NCBI GenBank assembly: GCA_017302435.1
Contig: JAFLDL010000008.1
Coordinates: 53,081-117,080 of the forward strand
Direction of reading: 5' to 3'
Length of the DNA: 64,000 nt
Source of the DNA: Candidatus Accumulibacter necessarius
Lineage (GTDB): Bacteria; Pseudomonadota; Gammaproteobacteria; Burkholderiales; Rhodocyclaceae
Of this stretch, positions 25,947 through 34,595 are shown piece by piece. The notes beneath the pieces were generated by a model. It made no database searches, was not told the origin of the DNA, and saw nothing but the letters and a program-made list of their open reading frames with translations. The translations under genes and the position numbers were made by a program. Every line of letters begins with the position of its first letter. The stretch's first letter is position 1.

Positions 25947-25973
25947 AGCCTTGCCGAAGGGCAGGGCTTTTTT
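25947..25973 (+). terminator. Rho-independent terminator after rplI
   Basis: AGCCTTGCC-GAAG-GGCAGGGCT forms a 9-bp stem (one G-U pair) with a GNRA-like loop, followed by TTTTTT. It separates the ribosomal operon from dnaB, though some read-through is usual in this cluster. Confidence 0.85.
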
Positions 25974-26046
25974 GCGTTCTGGGGGCGGAGCGGGGGCATG
26001 GCCGCGCTACACTCGCAGCCTTGCTCGTCCCGTCAGCGGATTCCCC

Positions 26047-27492
26047 ATGGCCAGCCCGTCCGACTCTTTCAACTCCGAAAACGCGCAACGTTCCAGCAGT
26101 CGGACGGCGCGTCGAGACCGCAGCCCGCAGTCTGACCCGGCGCTGTCCGAACTGCGCGTGCCGCCACATTCGATCGAAGCCGAGCAGTCGGTCCTCGGCG
26201 GCTTGCTGCTCGACAACGTCGCGTTCGACAAGATCGCCGATGTGATCGCCGAAGGCGACTTCTATCGGGACGAGCACAGGCGCATTTACCGCCAGATTTG
26301 CAAACTGCTTGAGCGCGGCAAGCCGGCCGACGCGGTGACCGTCGCCGAAAGTCTCGACCAGGCCGGTGAAGGTGATGCGACCGGCGGGCTGGCCTACCTT
26401 GGCGAGCTGGCGGCCAACACACCGTCGGCGGCGAATATCCGACGCTATGCCGAAATCGTCCGTGAGCGGGCGATTCTGCGGCAACTGGTGACCGCTGGCG
26501 ACGAGATCGCCGGTAGCGCGCTCAACCCGCTTGGCCGTGATCCGAAAACGCTGCTCGACGAGGCCGAGGCAAAGGTCTTCGCGATTGCCGAAGGCGGCTT
26601 TCGCCATCAGAGCGGCTTCGTGCACATCAACCCGTTGCTGACGCAGGTCGTCGAGCGCATCCAGGAACTGCACGACCGCGACAATCCCTCGGACATCACT
26701 GGTGTGCCCACAGGGTATCACGATCTCGACTCGAAGACCTCGGGCCTGCAGGGGGGGGATCTGTTGATCGTGGCCGGCCGCCCATCGATGGGCAAGACCT
26801 CGTTTGCGCTCAATATTGCCGAGCACGTGGCGATTGAAGTCGGTTTGCCGGTGGCCATCTTCTCGATGGAGATGGGCGGCACGCAGCTGGCCATGCGGCT
26901 GTTGTCTTCGGTTGGTCGGCTAGATGCGCATCGCGTTCGGACCGGGCGCCTCAATGACGATGAATGGTCGCGCCTGTCGTTTGCCCTGGGCAAGATGCAC
27001 GAGGCGCCGATCTATATCGACGAGACCCCGGCGCTCAACCCGATCGATCTGCGCGCGCGGGCACGCCGTCTGCACCGCCAGTGCGGCAAGCTCGGGCTGA
27101 TTGTCATCGACTATCTGCAGCTGATGTCGGCCACCTCGCATGGCGAGAACCGGGCAACCGAAATCTCGGAGATCTCGCGATCGCTGAAAGGCCTGGCGAA
27201 GGAACTGGGTGTTCCCGTGATGGCCCTGTCGCAGCTCAACCGTTCGCTGGAACAACGGCCGAACAAGCGTCCGGTCATGTCCGACCTGCGCGAATCAGGC
27301 GCCATCGAGCAGGACGCCGACGTTATCATGTTCATCTACCGCGACGAGGTGTACAACCCCGACACGCCGGAGAAAGGGGTTGCCGAGATCATCATCGGCA
27401 AGCAGCGCAACGGTCCGATCGGTACCACCCGCCTGACTTTCCTCGGCGAGTACACGCGCTTCGAGAACTTCGCCAGTCCCGGTTCGTACTGA
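26047..27492 (+). CDS. dnaB: Replicative DNA helicase DnaB
   Basis: The 481-aa protein has an N-terminal DnaB domain (VPPHSIEAEQSVLGGLLLD, residues about 38-55), a linker helix, and the RecA-like ATPase domain with Walker A GRPSMGKTS near residues 244-252 and Walker B LGLIVIDYLQLM. It unwinds DNA at the replication fork as a hexamer. ATG 26047 starts after the terminator; about 36 N-terminal residues form a charged, disordered lead. The frame is open upstream into the intergenic region but without similarity. No intein is present. Confidence 0.97.
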   Translation: MASPSDSFNSENAQRSSSRTARRDRSPQSDPALSELRVPPHSIEAEQSVLGGLLLDNVAFDKIADVIAEGDFYRDEHRRIYRQICKLLERGKPADAVTVAESLDQAGEGDATGGLAYLGELAANTPSAANIRRYAEIVRERAILRQLVTAGDEIAGSALNPLGRDPKTLLDEAEAKVFAIAEGGFRHQSGFVHINPLLTQVVERIQELHDRDNPSDITGVPTGYHDLDSKTSGLQGGDLLIVAGRPSMGKTSFALNIAEHVAIEVGLPVAIFSMEMGGTQLAMRLLSSVGRLDAHRVRTGRLNDDEWSRLSFALGKMHEAPIYIDETPALNPIDLRARARRLHRQCGKLGLIVIDYLQLMSATSHGENRATEISEISRSLKGLAKELGVPVMALSQLNRSLEQRPNKRPVMSDLRESGAIEQDADVIMFIYRDEVYNPDTPEKGVAEIIIGKQRNGPIGTTRLTFLGEYTRFENFASPGSY

Positions 27493-27516
27493 CCAGCCGC
27501 GGCGCGGCAGTCTGGT

Positions 27517-28821
27517 TCAGCCGTCGACGCGGCTGGCGTTGACCGTATAGCTGAGGCGCTCGGTGTCCGAGCTGTCGAAACGCATCCCGCCTGCCTCCGC
27601 CTGCGGCAGGACCAGGAAGGGCAGGGCGCCAGCGCCCGTTGCCCCCTGCAGCCGGACGTCCTGAGCGCTGTTGAATGCGATCCAGTTCTTTTCCCAGAAA
27701 CCGAACAGCAGTTTCCGCAGCACCACCAGCTTTGGATCGCCATTGCCCAGGCGTTCGTCGTGGATTGCCTTGCGAACATCGCCAGGATCGACCGGAATCC
27801 AGCCATAGCCCGGGGTATAGAATTCGGCGCGACAGTGCTGCACCGTGCGCAGGTTGCCGGTGGCGCCGAGCCCCGCAAAAAGCCGCGAACTGTCGATGCG
27901 CAGCCCGAAAACGGGGCGCGCAGGAATTCCGACCGATCGACACAGGCCAACGAACAGCAAGGCGATGTCGGCGCTTTTTCCGCTCAACTGGCCACTGTCG
28001 AGCATGGCCTCGACATCGCCCCGGCCGATACCGCTTCGCCCGGGATCATACGATGTATTCTCCACCACCCAGTCGAAAATTGCCTTGCCCTGGGCGACCG
28101 GATCCTTGATGCGTCCAATCGCCCGTTCGGCGGTGCGGTGCACAAGTCCATCGGTCGGAACCAGGTTGCTTGATTGCAGACAGCGGCGAAGCACTTCGCC
28201 CCGCTCGGCCGTGCTGCCGCGCCGGGTAATGTCGAAATGTCGGTCCTGCTTGGCCACCTGACTGACGAGCTGAAGCTGGGGCGTCCCGGTCACCTCCTTC
28301 CAGTCGGCGTAGAAGACTTCCATCTCCGCCACCGGGTCACGGTAGATGCCGGCGCTGTCGAAATTACCCCGCCAGTTATGCCCCAGCGAGCGCTGCCAGC
28401 TGGTGTCCTTGTATTGCGCCAAGGGTAGCCACAGTCGCAGCTTGCCTTTGATGTTCTGCAGCGTGATGGTTGAGGTGATGTCATAGCTGCGCCACTGGGG
28501 CTGTGCCTCATCCGGCAGGCTGATGGCGTTGTACTGTTCGACGGCGGCGGGCGGCGGGCTCGGCATGGCAGCCGTGCTGGCTGTCGGGGTTTCGACGACC
28601 GGTTGGTAGCCTCCTTGCCGGCTGCCTCCTCTTGCGCTGGCCCTGCCTTCGGGCCTGGTGGTGGCTTTGGCGCCGGTTCTGCCGGTCGCTCTGGCACCGC
28701 CTTTTCCTGCCGGCTTGGCGCCAGCCGTGGTACCGCTCTTCTTCTTGTTGGCGGCCAATACCGACGACGGGGCCAGCAGTGAAAGAAGCGCAGAAGCAGC
28801 AAGGAAATCGCGTCGTTTCAA
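27517..28821 (-). CDS. Exported transglutaminase-like cysteine protease-fold protein (Tat signal)
   Basis: A 434-aa protein starting at TTG 28821 (ribosome site GGAGAG about 5 bp before), beginning LKRRDFLAASALLSLLAPSSVLA: a twin-arginine export signal. Residues about 25-75 are a low-complexity linker rich in Lys, Arg, Gly and Ala. The C-terminal half is a transglutaminase-like domain: the Cys in LLFVGLCRSVGIPARPVFG, the His in QHCRAEFYTPGYGW and the Asp in IPVDPGD form the expected triad. Family members are often linked to peptidoglycan or protein processing; the substrate is unknown. It is convergent with dnaB (24-bp gap). Confidence 0.82.
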   Translation of the reverse strand: MKRRDFLAASALLSLLAPSSVLAANKKKSGTTAGAKPAGKGGARATGRTGAKATTRPEGRASARGGSRQGGYQPVVETPTASTAAMPSPPPAAVEQYNAISLPDEAQPQWRSYDITSTITLQNIKGKLRLWLPLAQYKDTSWQRSLGHNWRGNFDSAGIYRDPVAEMEVFYADWKEVTGTPQLQLVSQVAKQDRHFDITRRGSTAERGEVLRRCLQSSNLVPTDGLVHRTAERAIGRIKDPVAQGKAIFDWVVENTSYDPGRSGIGRGDVEAMLDSGQLSGKSADIALLFVGLCRSVGIPARPVFGLRIDSSRLFAGLGATGNLRTVQHCRAEFYTPGYGWIPVDPGDVRKAIHDERLGNGDPKLVVLRKLLFGFWEKNWIAFNSAQDVRLQGATGAGALPFLVLPQAEAGGMRFDSSDTERLSYTVNASRVDG

Positions 28822-28891
28822 TCGACTCTCCGGTAAGCAAAGGATCCTTATCGTACGGAGCCGGCAGCACGGATCGGTGGCCAGAAACAAG

Positions 28892-28917
28892 CGGGCCGTG
28901 TCACCAGACACGGCCCG
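28892..28917 (-). terminator. Perfect 11-bp hairpin downstream of phoH
   Basis: CGGGCCGTGTC-N4-GACACGGCCCG, located 15 bp after the phoH stop and between it and the next minus-strand gene. On the minus strand it is followed by CTTGTTTCT, a poor T-run, so termination is likely but not textbook. Confidence 0.6.
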
Positions 28918-28932
28918 ATAAGGTCGAAAAAA

Positions 28933-30360
28933 TTATAACACTTCAGCCGCGTGGTCGGCGAGACGGGAGCGCTCGCCACGTTGCAGGGTGATGTGGCCGG
29001 CGTGTTCCCAGCCCTTGAAGCGGTCTACGACGTAGGTCAGGCCGGAACTGCCTTCGGTTAGATAGGGTGTATCGATCTGTGCAATATTGCCCAGGCAGAT
29101 CACCTTGGTGCCGGGTCCGGCACGGGTGATCAGGGTCTTCATCTGCTTCGGCGTCAAATTCTGCGCTTCGTCGATGATCAGGAACTTGTTCAGGAAGGTC
29201 CGCCCGCGCATGAAATTGAGCGACTTGATCCTGATCCGGTTGCGAATCAGGTCGCGGGTGGCCGCTCGGCCCCAGTCACCGGCAGCCTCGTCGCTCTTGT
29301 TGAGTACCTCGAGGTTGTCTTCGAGGGCGCCCATCCACGGACCCATTTTTTCTTCCTCGGTCCCCGGCAGAAAACCGATGTCCTCGCCGACAGGAACGGT
29401 GACGCGGGTCATGATGATCTCGCTGTAGCTCTTGCTTTCAAGCACCTGGGTCAGTCCCGCAGCCAGTGTCAGCAATGTCTTGCCGGTGCCGGCCTGGCCG
29501 AGCAGGGTGACAAAGTCAATCTCCGGGTTCATCAGCAGATTCAATGCGAAGTTCTGCTCGCGGTTGCGCGCAGTGATTCCCCAGACGTTGTTCTTGGGAT
29601 GCGTGTAGTCGGTCAGGGTTTCGATTTCGGCCGACGCGCCGGAGATTGCACGGACGATGGCGTGGAGGGGGCTTCCCCCTTCCTGGAAAAGATACTGGTT
29701 GACCAGCAATTCCGTACACAGTGGTCCTTTCAGGCGGTACAGCGTGCGCCCGTCCTTTTTTCTGGACTCGATGTCCTGACCATAGTGGTCCCAGAAATCG
29801 GTTGTCAGTTCGCGCATGCCGGTGTACAGCAGATCGGTGTCTTCGAGTACCTTGTCGTTGAAGTAGTCCTGTGCCTGCAATCCGAGCGCACGCGCCTTGA
29901 TGCGCATGTTGATGTCTTTGGAGACGAGGATCACCGGACGCTCCGGGTGCCGCCGCTGCAGGTGAATGACGACGGCCAGAATCTGGTTGTCTGCCTTGGC
30001 GGTGGGCAATCCTGCCGGGAGGTCACCAGCGATCGCTTCGGTCTGCAGGAAAAGACGACCACTGGCCAGTTTGCGCGAAGGTCCGTCGAGCCTGATGCCC
30101 TGGTCGATGGCGTCGTCCACGCTGCTGACGATTTCATCGAGTGTACGGGTGACCTGGCGCGCATTGCGAGCGATTTCCGACATCCCCTTCTTGTGGTTGT
30201 CGAGTTCTTCCAGAGTCATGATCGGCAGGAAGACATCGTGTTCCTCGAAGCGGTAGACACTCGTCGGATCGTGCATCAGGACGTTGGTGTCGAGGACGAA
30301 GAATTTGGTCGGCGTGGCGGTAGCGTCGATATTGGCGCTGGCTGCGGGTTTGCGGGCCAT
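28933..30360 (-). CDS. PhoH-family ATPase with N-terminal PIN domain
   Basis: The 475-aa protein joins a PIN nuclease-like domain (KFFVLDTNVLMHDP at residues about 18-31, with conserved acidic residues; VILVSKDINMRIKARALG) to a PhoH ATPase domain with Walker A GQAGTGKTLLTLA and Walker B FLIIDEAQNLTPKQ. PIN-PhoH proteins (PhoH2, YlaK) are proposed RNA helicase/RNases. ATG 30360 (MARKPAA) is chosen; the longer open frame overlaps the upstream peroxiredoxin gene. No phosphate-linked gene is next to it, so the name PhoH should not be read as a phosphate role. Confidence 0.92.
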   Translation of the reverse strand: MARKPAASANIDATATPTKFFVLDTNVLMHDPTSVYRFEEHDVFLPIMTLEELDNHKKGMSEIARNARQVTRTLDEIVSSVDDAIDQGIRLDGPSRKLASGRLFLQTEAIAGDLPAGLPTAKADNQILAVVIHLQRRHPERPVILVSKDINMRIKARALGLQAQDYFNDKVLEDTDLLYTGMRELTTDFWDHYGQDIESRKKDGRTLYRLKGPLCTELLVNQYLFQEGGSPLHAIVRAISGASAEIETLTDYTHPKNNVWGITARNREQNFALNLLMNPEIDFVTLLGQAGTGKTLLTLAAGLTQVLESKSYSEIIMTRVTVPVGEDIGFLPGTEEEKMGPWMGALEDNLEVLNKSDEAAGDWGRAATRDLIRNRIRIKSLNFMRGRTFLNKFLIIDEAQNLTPKQMKTLITRAGPGTKVICLGNIAQIDTPYLTEGSSGLTYVVDRFKGWEHAGHITLQRGERSRLADHAAEVL

Positions 30361-30398
30361 GCGAGCGTGTCCGGGATTGGATCGGTCAGGGTCGCTGA

Positions 30399-30854
30399 TC
30401 AGAGTTTGGCGACGAAATCGAGCACTTCCTGCGCGTGCCCGGCCACTTTGACGCCGCGCCATTGACGCCGCAAGATCCCTTCGCGGTCAATGACAAAGGT
30501 GCTGCGTTCGATGCCGCGAACCTGCTTTCCGTACATCGACTTCATCTTGATGACCGCGAAGCGGGCGCACAGCAACTCCTCAGCGTCGGAAAGCAGATCA
30601 AAGGGCAGATCCTGTTTCGCCCTGAAGTTCTCGTGTGACTTGACGCTGTCACGCGAGACGCCGACGACAATGGCACCGGCCGCGACGAACTCCGGATGAA
30701 GGTCACGGAACTGCTGCGCCTCAGTGGTGCATCCCGGCGTACTGTCCTTGGGGTAGAAGTAAAGGACGACGAGGCTGCCCCGGCAGGCGGAGAGGGTGAA
30801 GGTTCGGCCACCGGTTGCCGGCAGGCTGAAATCATCTACGGTCTGGTCGATCAT
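30399..30854 (-). CDS. bcp: Peroxiredoxin, Bcp/PrxQ subfamily
   Basis: The 151-aa protein reduces hydroperoxides using the peroxidatic Cys42 in STPGCTTEAQQF. E. coli Bcp has a resolving cysteine five residues later; here that place is glutamine (Q47), and the only other cysteines are C24 and C96 (ELLCARF, matching E. coli C99). It may therefore act as a 1-Cys enzyme or use an unusual partner. It lies 38 bp upstream of the PIN-PhoH gene on the same strand. Confidence 0.9.
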   Translation of the reverse strand: MIDQTVDDFSLPATGGRTFTLSACRGSLVVLYFYPKDSTPGCTTEAQQFRDLHPEFVAAGAIVVGVSRDSVKSHENFRAKQDLPFDLLSDAEELLCARFAVIKMKSMYGKQVRGIERSTFVIDREGILRRQWRGVKVAGHAQEVLDFVAKL

Positions 30855-30972
30855 GGCTGGCTTTCAGGGGTGGAGAGCTGGATTGTGGTAAGAAAGCGGC
30901 GCATCGGTCAAGCCGCTTGAGGCAGACGGTTTTTCCTGCGGGGATCACTTCTGCTTGCCTTTTTGCCGAAAG

Positions 30973-30988
30973 CTGTACGAAAATACAG
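30973..30988. promoter_or_regulatory. LexA (SOS) box
   Basis: CTGTACGAAAATACAG fits the CTG-N10-CAG LexA operator with the usual AT-rich centre. It lies 26 bp upstream of the lexA start, so it would autoregulate lexA and, through read-through, imuA and imuB. Confidence 0.9.
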
Positions 30989-31014
30989 CATCAACGACAG
31001 GAGGCCAGAGGCTC

Positions 31015-31620
31015 ATGGCGACACAGCTTACCCCGCGACAACGGGAAATACTCGATTTCATCCGCAACACGCTGGAGAACCTTGGTGCGCCGCCGACGCG
31101 GGCCGAGATCGCCAGTGCCTTCGGCTTTGCCTCGCACAATGCCGCTGAAGAGCACCTCAAGGCGCTCGCCAGAAAAGGCATCATCGTGCTTGAACCGGGC
31201 TCGGCACGCGGTATCCGGCTGGTTGAACAGCTTGGTCTGCCTCTGATCGGTAGCGTGGCAGCCGGCAGCCCGGTGCTGGCGGTGGAAAACGTACAGCGCC
31301 GCTACACGGTCGATGCCGCGCTGTTCAAACCCCGTGCCGACTTTCTTTTGCGCGTGCGCGGCCTATCGATGATCAACGCCGGCATTCTTGATGGTGACCT
31401 GCTCGCCGTCCACCGGACCAGCGAAGCGCGCAACGGCCAGATTGTCGTTGCCAGGCTCGATGACGAGGTGACAGTCAAGCGTTTCCGCGAGCAGGACGGA
31501 GTTATCCGGCTGATCGCCGAGAACCCCGATTTTGCGCCGATCATCATCGATGGGAGCGCGCGGACATTGGCCATCGAGGGCATCGCTGTCGGCCTGATCC
31601 GCGACGGCGGGGCGATGTAA
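31015..31620 (+). CDS. lexA: LexA repressor
   Basis: The 201-aa SOS repressor has the N-terminal winged helix ([16 protein letters not shown]; recognition segment [12 protein letters not shown]) and the S24 self-cleaving domain: Ala83-Gly84 scissile bond in GSVAAGSP, catalytic Ser118 ([10 protein letters not shown]) and Lys155 (TVKRF). ATG 31015 follows GGAGG. A LexA box lies upstream. The next gene, imuA, begins 33 bp after the stop, so the operon is lexA-imuA-imuB. Confidence 0.97.
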   Translation: MATQLTPRQREILDFIRNTLENLGAPPTRAEIASAFGFASHNAAEEHLKALARKGIIVLEPGSARGIRLVEQLGLPLIGSVAAGSPVLAVENVQRRYTVDAALFKPRADFLLRVRGLSMINAGILDGDLLAVHRTSEARNGQIVVARLDDEVTVKRFREQDGVIRLIAENPDFAPIIIDGSARTLAIEGIAVGLIRDGGAM

Positions 31621-31653
31621 GAACTGCGTTGACTGTGCCGCCCGACCATCACC

Positions 31654-32361
31654 ATGTCGTCACCCCTGATGCTGTCGCAAATCCTTGAGCGGCCCGATGT
31701 CTGGCGTGGGGATACGCTTGCCACTGCAACGCTACCCGGTGTGCCGACCGGATTTGCCGAGCTTGATCGTGAGTTGCCCGGCGGCGGTTGGCCGCGTGGT
31801 TGCCTGACTGAACTCCTGCCGGCGCGTCGCGGGGTGGGGGAACTGAGTCTGCTGCTCCCTGTCCTGGCGCGGATCTCGAGCGACGAACTCGCCTGGCTGG
31901 TCTGCGTGGCAGCACCGCATCCACTCTATGCGCCGGCGCTGCACGCGGGTGGCGTCGATCTGTCGCGTCTGTTGGTGGCCAGCGCGCCCGGTCGTGATGC
32001 CGCCTGGGCCTGTGAGCGCTCGCTGGCGGCCGATGGCGTTGGTGCAGTGGTTGCCTGGCTACCCGAAGCCCAGACAACGTCACTGCGTCGCCTGCAGCTT
32101 GCTGCCGAGGCCAGTGGCACACTGCTGTTCGTTTTCCGCCCGCCGGCCTGTGCCTGTCAGTCCTCGCCAGCACCGCTGCGCCTCACCCTCGAAGGGGAGG
32201 GCGAGGAACTCGTCGTTCGCCTGCTCAAACGCCGTGGCAGCGCACGGCCGGCGCCTTTGCCAATTGTCATTCAACGTCCGGGACGTCTGAGCCATGCTCT
32301 GGCTGGTTCTGCATCTACCCCGCCTGCCGCTCGAAGTCTTTCCCGGCCTGCCGTCGCCTAG
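31654..32361 (+). CDS. imuA: ImuA, translesion-synthesis accessory protein (RecA-like)
   Basis: The 235-aa protein begins with a RecA/SulA-related domain (TGFAELDRELPGGGWPRGCLTELL), lacks a full Walker A motif and ends in a proline-rich tail. ImuA works with ImuB and the polymerase DnaE2 (ImuC) in damage-induced mutagenesis. It overlaps the start of imuB by 68 bp in another frame and follows lexA, so it is under SOS control. The start at ATG 31654 could alternatively be ATG 31669. Confidence 0.86.
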   Translation: MSSPLMLSQILERPDVWRGDTLATATLPGVPTGFAELDRELPGGGWPRGCLTELLPARRGVGELSLLLPVLARISSDELAWLVCVAAPHPLYAPALHAGGVDLSRLLVASAPGRDAAWACERSLAADGVGAVVAWLPEAQTTSLRRLQLAAEASGTLLFVFRPPACACQSSPAPLRLTLEGEGEELVVRLLKRRGSARPAPLPIVIQRPGRLSHALAGSASTPPAARSLSRPAVA

Positions 32362-33778
32362 CGCCATCGTTAGCCATGAACGCGTCGTCGTTGCTGACGA
32401 TGCCGCGGCAAGGGCTGGCGTGGTGCCTGGGCTGCGGCTGGCGGAGGCGTGGGCGTTTCTGCCCTGCCTGGCCGTGCAGGAGCGCGATGTCGAGCGTGAG
32501 CGGGGAGCCCTGACCCGGCTTGCCTGTTGGGCAGGCAGCTTCACTTCGGAAATCTGCTGCCTGCTGCCGCAGACGCTTCTGCTCGAAGTCGCCGGGTCGC
32601 TACGCCTTTTCGGTGGTGCTAAGGCATTGTTTGAGCGCATCGTTGCCGGCTGTGCCGAGCAGGGTTTCGTGCCCCGGGCAAGCCTGGCGCCAACGCCGCT
32701 GGCTGCGCAATGGCTGGCCTTTGCCGGCGACGATCAGCCCTGTCTCGACAAGGGTGAACTGCTGCCTCGGCTCGGCCGGCTGCCGCTGGCAGGGCTCAAT
32801 CTCCCGGCGCAGCATCATGCTCGCCTCAGCAGCTTTGGCGCGCGTTCGCTCGCTGATGTGCTGCGCTTGCCGCGTGCAGGCCTGGCACGTCGACTCGGCG
32901 GCGATTTTGTCGCTGATCTGGCACGTGCGCTCGGCGATTTGCCGGATCCCCGGCCACGTTATGTTTTTCCGGAGCGCTTTGTCGAGCAACTGGAACTACC
33001 GACACGGATCGAAAATGCGATGGCTCTCGGCTTTGCCGGGAATCGTCTGGTCGCCAGCTTGTGCGGTTGGCTGGCCGCACGTGGCGGCGGCATCAGCGAA
33101 TGCCTTTTCGAATTTGAACACGAGCGCGGCAGTAGGCAGCGGCCGGCCACCGTGCTGGTTCTCGGTTTCACCGCTGCCACCCGCAGCGCGGAACGGATTT
33201 CTCGTGTGTTTGTCGAGCGCCTGCAGCGCCTCGAACTGCCCGCTCCTGTTGAGCGGATCAGTTTGCGAGCCGAAGCGCCGGAAACATTACCGGGACGTAC
33301 GGCGAGCCTGTTTGGCGAGCGCGGTGAGGGCGCTGGCGGCGAGCCGGTGGCGGCACTGGTCGAACGGCTGCAGGCGCGCCTCGGCAACGGCAGCGTACAT
33401 GGGCTCTCGATCGTTGCCGAGCACCGACCGGAGAATGCTTCGCGGCAGGTCGAACCAGGGCTGCTGGCGGGAGAAAAGTCGCCGACCAGGTTGCTCCTGG
33501 CTGCAGCCATGCGGGATAAGGATCCCGGTCCGCGTCCCCTGTGGCTGCTGCGCAGGCCGCAGGTGCTGGGTGAAATCGCCGGGCGACCACAGTGCAGCGG
33601 TCCCTTGCGTCTACTTGCCGGTCCCGAGCGCATCGAGAGTGGCTGGTGGGATGCCGCTGAACCTGATGCGGTCGGTGATGTGCGTCGCGACTATTTTGTC
33701 GCCATTTCCGCGCGCGCCCAATGGCTGTGGGTTTTTCGTAGCCAGGCCGGATGGTTTCTGCACGGCGTTTTTGTCTGA
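32294..33778 (+). CDS. imuB: ImuB, inactive Y-family polymerase-like protein
   Basis: A 494-aa Y-family polymerase homologue. The first strand reads LWLVLHLPRLPLEVF, so the catalytic Asp of active DinB-type enzymes is absent, as is normal for ImuB. The palm, fingers and little-finger regions are recognisable (LLLEVAGSLRLFGG; SSFGARSLADVLRLPR; RIENAMALGF...). ImuB bridges the beta clamp and the ImuC/DnaE2 polymerase. No dnaE2 follows in the window, so the cassette here is two-gene. Confidence 0.9.
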   Translation: MLWLVLHLPRLPLEVFPGLPSPSAIVSHERVVVADDAAARAGVVPGLRLAEAWAFLPCLAVQERDVERERGALTRLACWAGSFTSEICCLLPQTLLLEVAGSLRLFGGAKALFERIVAGCAEQGFVPRASLAPTPLAAQWLAFAGDDQPCLDKGELLPRLGRLPLAGLNLPAQHHARLSSFGARSLADVLRLPRAGLARRLGGDFVADLARALGDLPDPRPRYVFPERFVEQLELPTRIENAMALGFAGNRLVASLCGWLAARGGGISECLFEFEHERGSRQRPATVLVLGFTAATRSAERISRVFVERLQRLELPAPVERISLRAEAPETLPGRTASLFGERGEGAGGEPVAALVERLQARLGNGSVHGLSIVAEHRPENASRQVEPGLLAGEKSPTRLLLAAAMRDKDPGPRPLWLLRRPQVLGEIAGRPQCSGPLRLLAGPERIESGWWDAAEPDAVGDVRRDYFVAISARAQWLWVFRSQAGWFLHGVFV

Positions 33779-33866
33779 ATCCGCTCTGATTTTACTGGAA
33801 TTTTTAGATCCGTTTTTTTATACTGTGTCAACGAATATGTCTGGCTTTTTCCTGGGGAGTCTGGTG

Positions 33867-34304
33867 ATGGAGATCAATCTTGCCGGTTTGCTGCCGGAGG
33901 CCTTGCTGATCGATCTGCCGGAAATCGATGCTCAGCACGAAGAGATTTTTCGGCGAATCGAGGCGCTCAAGGAAACCTGTTTCGGCAGCGGCCCGGTCTC
34001 CTTTGAAGAATTCGAGAGCCTGCTTGAATATCTGAAATATCACTTCTCAACCGAAGAGCGAGTTGCGGGAGAAGCAGGAGCAGGTTTTGTCGATCACGCG
34101 CGAGTGCACCGGGAGAATCTGCAAGCGCTCGGCAAGGCCTTCAGGGAAGTGCGCGACGGAGCGCGTGACGTTCATTCTTTCCTGCGCTATGCCGAGTACT
34201 GGTTCGAGCGCCACATCACCGAGGAAGATAAACCCTTCGCGGACAGCGTGCGAAAGTGTCGGCTGAGGTCTTCCAGCCGTCCTGAATCCATAGCCAGCCT
34301 TTGA
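33867..34304 (+). CDS. Bacteriohemerythrin-like O2-binding protein
   Basis: A 145-aa hemerythrin fold. Di-iron ligand motifs are visible: IDAQHEEIF, KYHFSTEERV, FVDHARVHRENL and WFERHITEEDKPF, giving the five His plus Glu/Asp set. Bacteriohemerythrins bind O2 and may store it or sense it. ATG 33867 follows GGGGAG; a slightly longer version from ATG 33837 is possible. The tail after the last motif is basic. It stands alone after imuB and is separated by 88 bp. Confidence 0.86.
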   Translation: MEINLAGLLPEALLIDLPEIDAQHEEIFRRIEALKETCFGSGPVSFEEFESLLEYLKYHFSTEERVAGEAGAGFVDHARVHRENLQALGKAFREVRDGARDVHSFLRYAEYWFERHITEEDKPFADSVRKCRLRSSSRPESIASL

Positions 34305-34595
34305 CTTCTGGGCGTCAATCGGATCCAGTACCCTCAGCTCCTTTTTCGGGCAGGTAGTGCCGCCCGCTTATCGGCAACAACGACGAAAGCCGTGTCCTGT
34401 GTGAACTGATAATAGTCCACGAAAATGCTCAGGAATGGCCTTAAAAATGGCTGTCCATCATTCTTTTTTGCGTTCTTCCGAGCATTCTGGCAAGCTGATA
34501 ACCGGAACAGCATATCTCGTCATATTTCGCCGCACCCCCTCTCCAATGGCCGTTTGCCGACGGCCTGATCATTCCTCAATGAGCTCTTACCGACC

